A stretch of 6,159 nt of DNA from positions 1 through 6,159 of the forward strand of contig JAMORD010000116.1 in assembly GCA_027063755.1 (NCBI GenBank). Reading direction: 5' to 3'. Below are positions 5,805 to 6,159 of this stretch, piece by piece. Made by a program: the position numbers and the translations under genes. The first letter of the stretch is position 1, and each line of letters starts with the position of its first letter. Source of the stretch: a bacterium. GTDB lineage: Bacteria > Coprothermobacterota > Coprothermobacteria > Coprothermobacterales > JAADFF01. The notes under the pieces were generated by a model. It saw only the letters and a list, made by a program, of their open reading frames with translations, did not search any database and was not told the DNA's origin.

Positions 5805-6159
5805 ATGGATGTAAACATATGGTCTATAGAAGGAGCCAAATGGCATATACACGGTAAAGATAAGTATATTGTTTTGGAAAATTATCCTGTCCGCCGTGGT
5901 GTAGAGTATCTACCAGAACCGTTTCTCCCTGTTGTTGATGTATACAATAATGATGTTATGATTGATTTCTTTGCCGGACATCTGCTTCCATTCCACTATC
6001 TTAGGGTATGGGGAAAGAAAGCACGGCAGAGGTTCATTGATGGGCTTAGGCAGGCTCTAAAGTATGATATAGCACATGTGGAAGGATATACTTTGAAAAA
6101 CATTGTCTTTGCCGAAGGTAAGGTGTATATACTTCCTCCACAGCAGCAAGGCTATACCC
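5805..6159 (+). CDS. unrecognised protein, N-terminal 118 residues, with a faint kinase-like pattern (runs off window)
   Basis: The frame opens with ATG at 5805, two bases after the stop of the TPR gene, and stays open to the window edge. The ATG is the first possible start because a TGA in the same frame lies at 5796-5798. The ribosome binding site is weak (only GAG at 5797-5799), so coupling to the upstream gene is likely. The N-terminus is rich in Trp, Tyr and His with beta-like segments and no signal peptide, suggesting a cytoplasmic protein. Residues 76-110 read like the helix and catalytic-loop region of a protein-kinase fold: a helix (FIDGLRQALKYDIAHVEG), then LKNIVFAEGKVYILPP. The KNIV and VYIL strings match the usual loop Asn and following strand, but the HRD and DFG residues are not present. 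I infer a possible pseudokinase or kinase-like fold; this is a guess from pattern only. The real 3' end is outside the window. Confidence 0.75.
   Translation, partial: MDVNIWSIEGAKWHIHGKDKYIVLENYPVRRGVEYLPEPFLPVVDVYNNDVMIDFFAGHLLPFHYLRVWGKKARQRFIDGLRQALKYDIAHVEGYTLKNIVFAEGKVYILPPQQQGYT

Noticed and set aside
313-5826. shared decamer ATATGGTCTA in the leader and at the start of the gene at 5805
   Set aside because: The second copy is coding sequence (Ile-Trp-Ser), and a single shared 10-mer in AT-rich DNA over this span is not convincing.
1-6159. CRISPR array, tRNA/rRNA genes, insertion sequence ends or transposase
   Set aside because: No regularly spaced repeats, cloverleaf-like gaps, terminal inverted repeats or transposase-like proteins are visible; almost all of the window is protein-coding.

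Overview
The window is bacterial DNA of moderate to low GC (judged by eye), with every recognisable gene on the + strand. Usable non-ATG starts (two TTG, one GTG) and Shine-Dalgarno sequences that extend into GGTGAT, matching the usual bacterial 16S rRNA 3' end, support this. AGA, AGG and ATA codons are common. A SlyD-type FKBP next to a two-subunit ABC exporter does not fix the phylum, and I do not name an organism.

Layout. Positions 1-196 hold the 3' end of a SlyD-like peptidyl-prolyl isomerase, closed by a strong intrinsic terminator at 218-248. A roughly 135-base AT-rich leader follows, with palindromes and weak promoter-like elements. Next comes a tightly packed cluster: an unrecognised membrane-anchored protein (383-1312), ABC exporter subunit A (1309-3036) and subunit B (3033-4751). 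These three overlap by 4 bases at TTGA and GTGA junctions, so their translation is probably coupled. A 52-base gap with a perfect 10-bp inverted repeat precedes a two-helix membrane protein with TPR-like repeats (4804-5802). Two bases later an unrecognised gene begins (5805) and runs off the window. Its end has a faint protein-kinase-like pattern.

How the genes work together. The two ABC subunits carry complementary defects. Subunit A has Asp in place of the catalytic Walker B Glu but a perfect LSGGQ. Subunit B has the catalytic Glu but an LSVGQ signature. This is the pattern of asymmetric heterodimeric exporters such as TM287/288, BmrCD (YheI/YheH) and MdlAB, with one hydrolytic and one degenerate ATP site. 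Here the degenerate side is eroded further: subunit A seems to lack the A-loop aromatic, and the X-loop of subunit B is rewritten to TLVLSGG. The best candidate for something undescribed is the coupling of this exporter to a surface-facing, beta-rich anchored protein, possibly with the downstream TPR and kinase-like proteins. Substrate and function are unknown.
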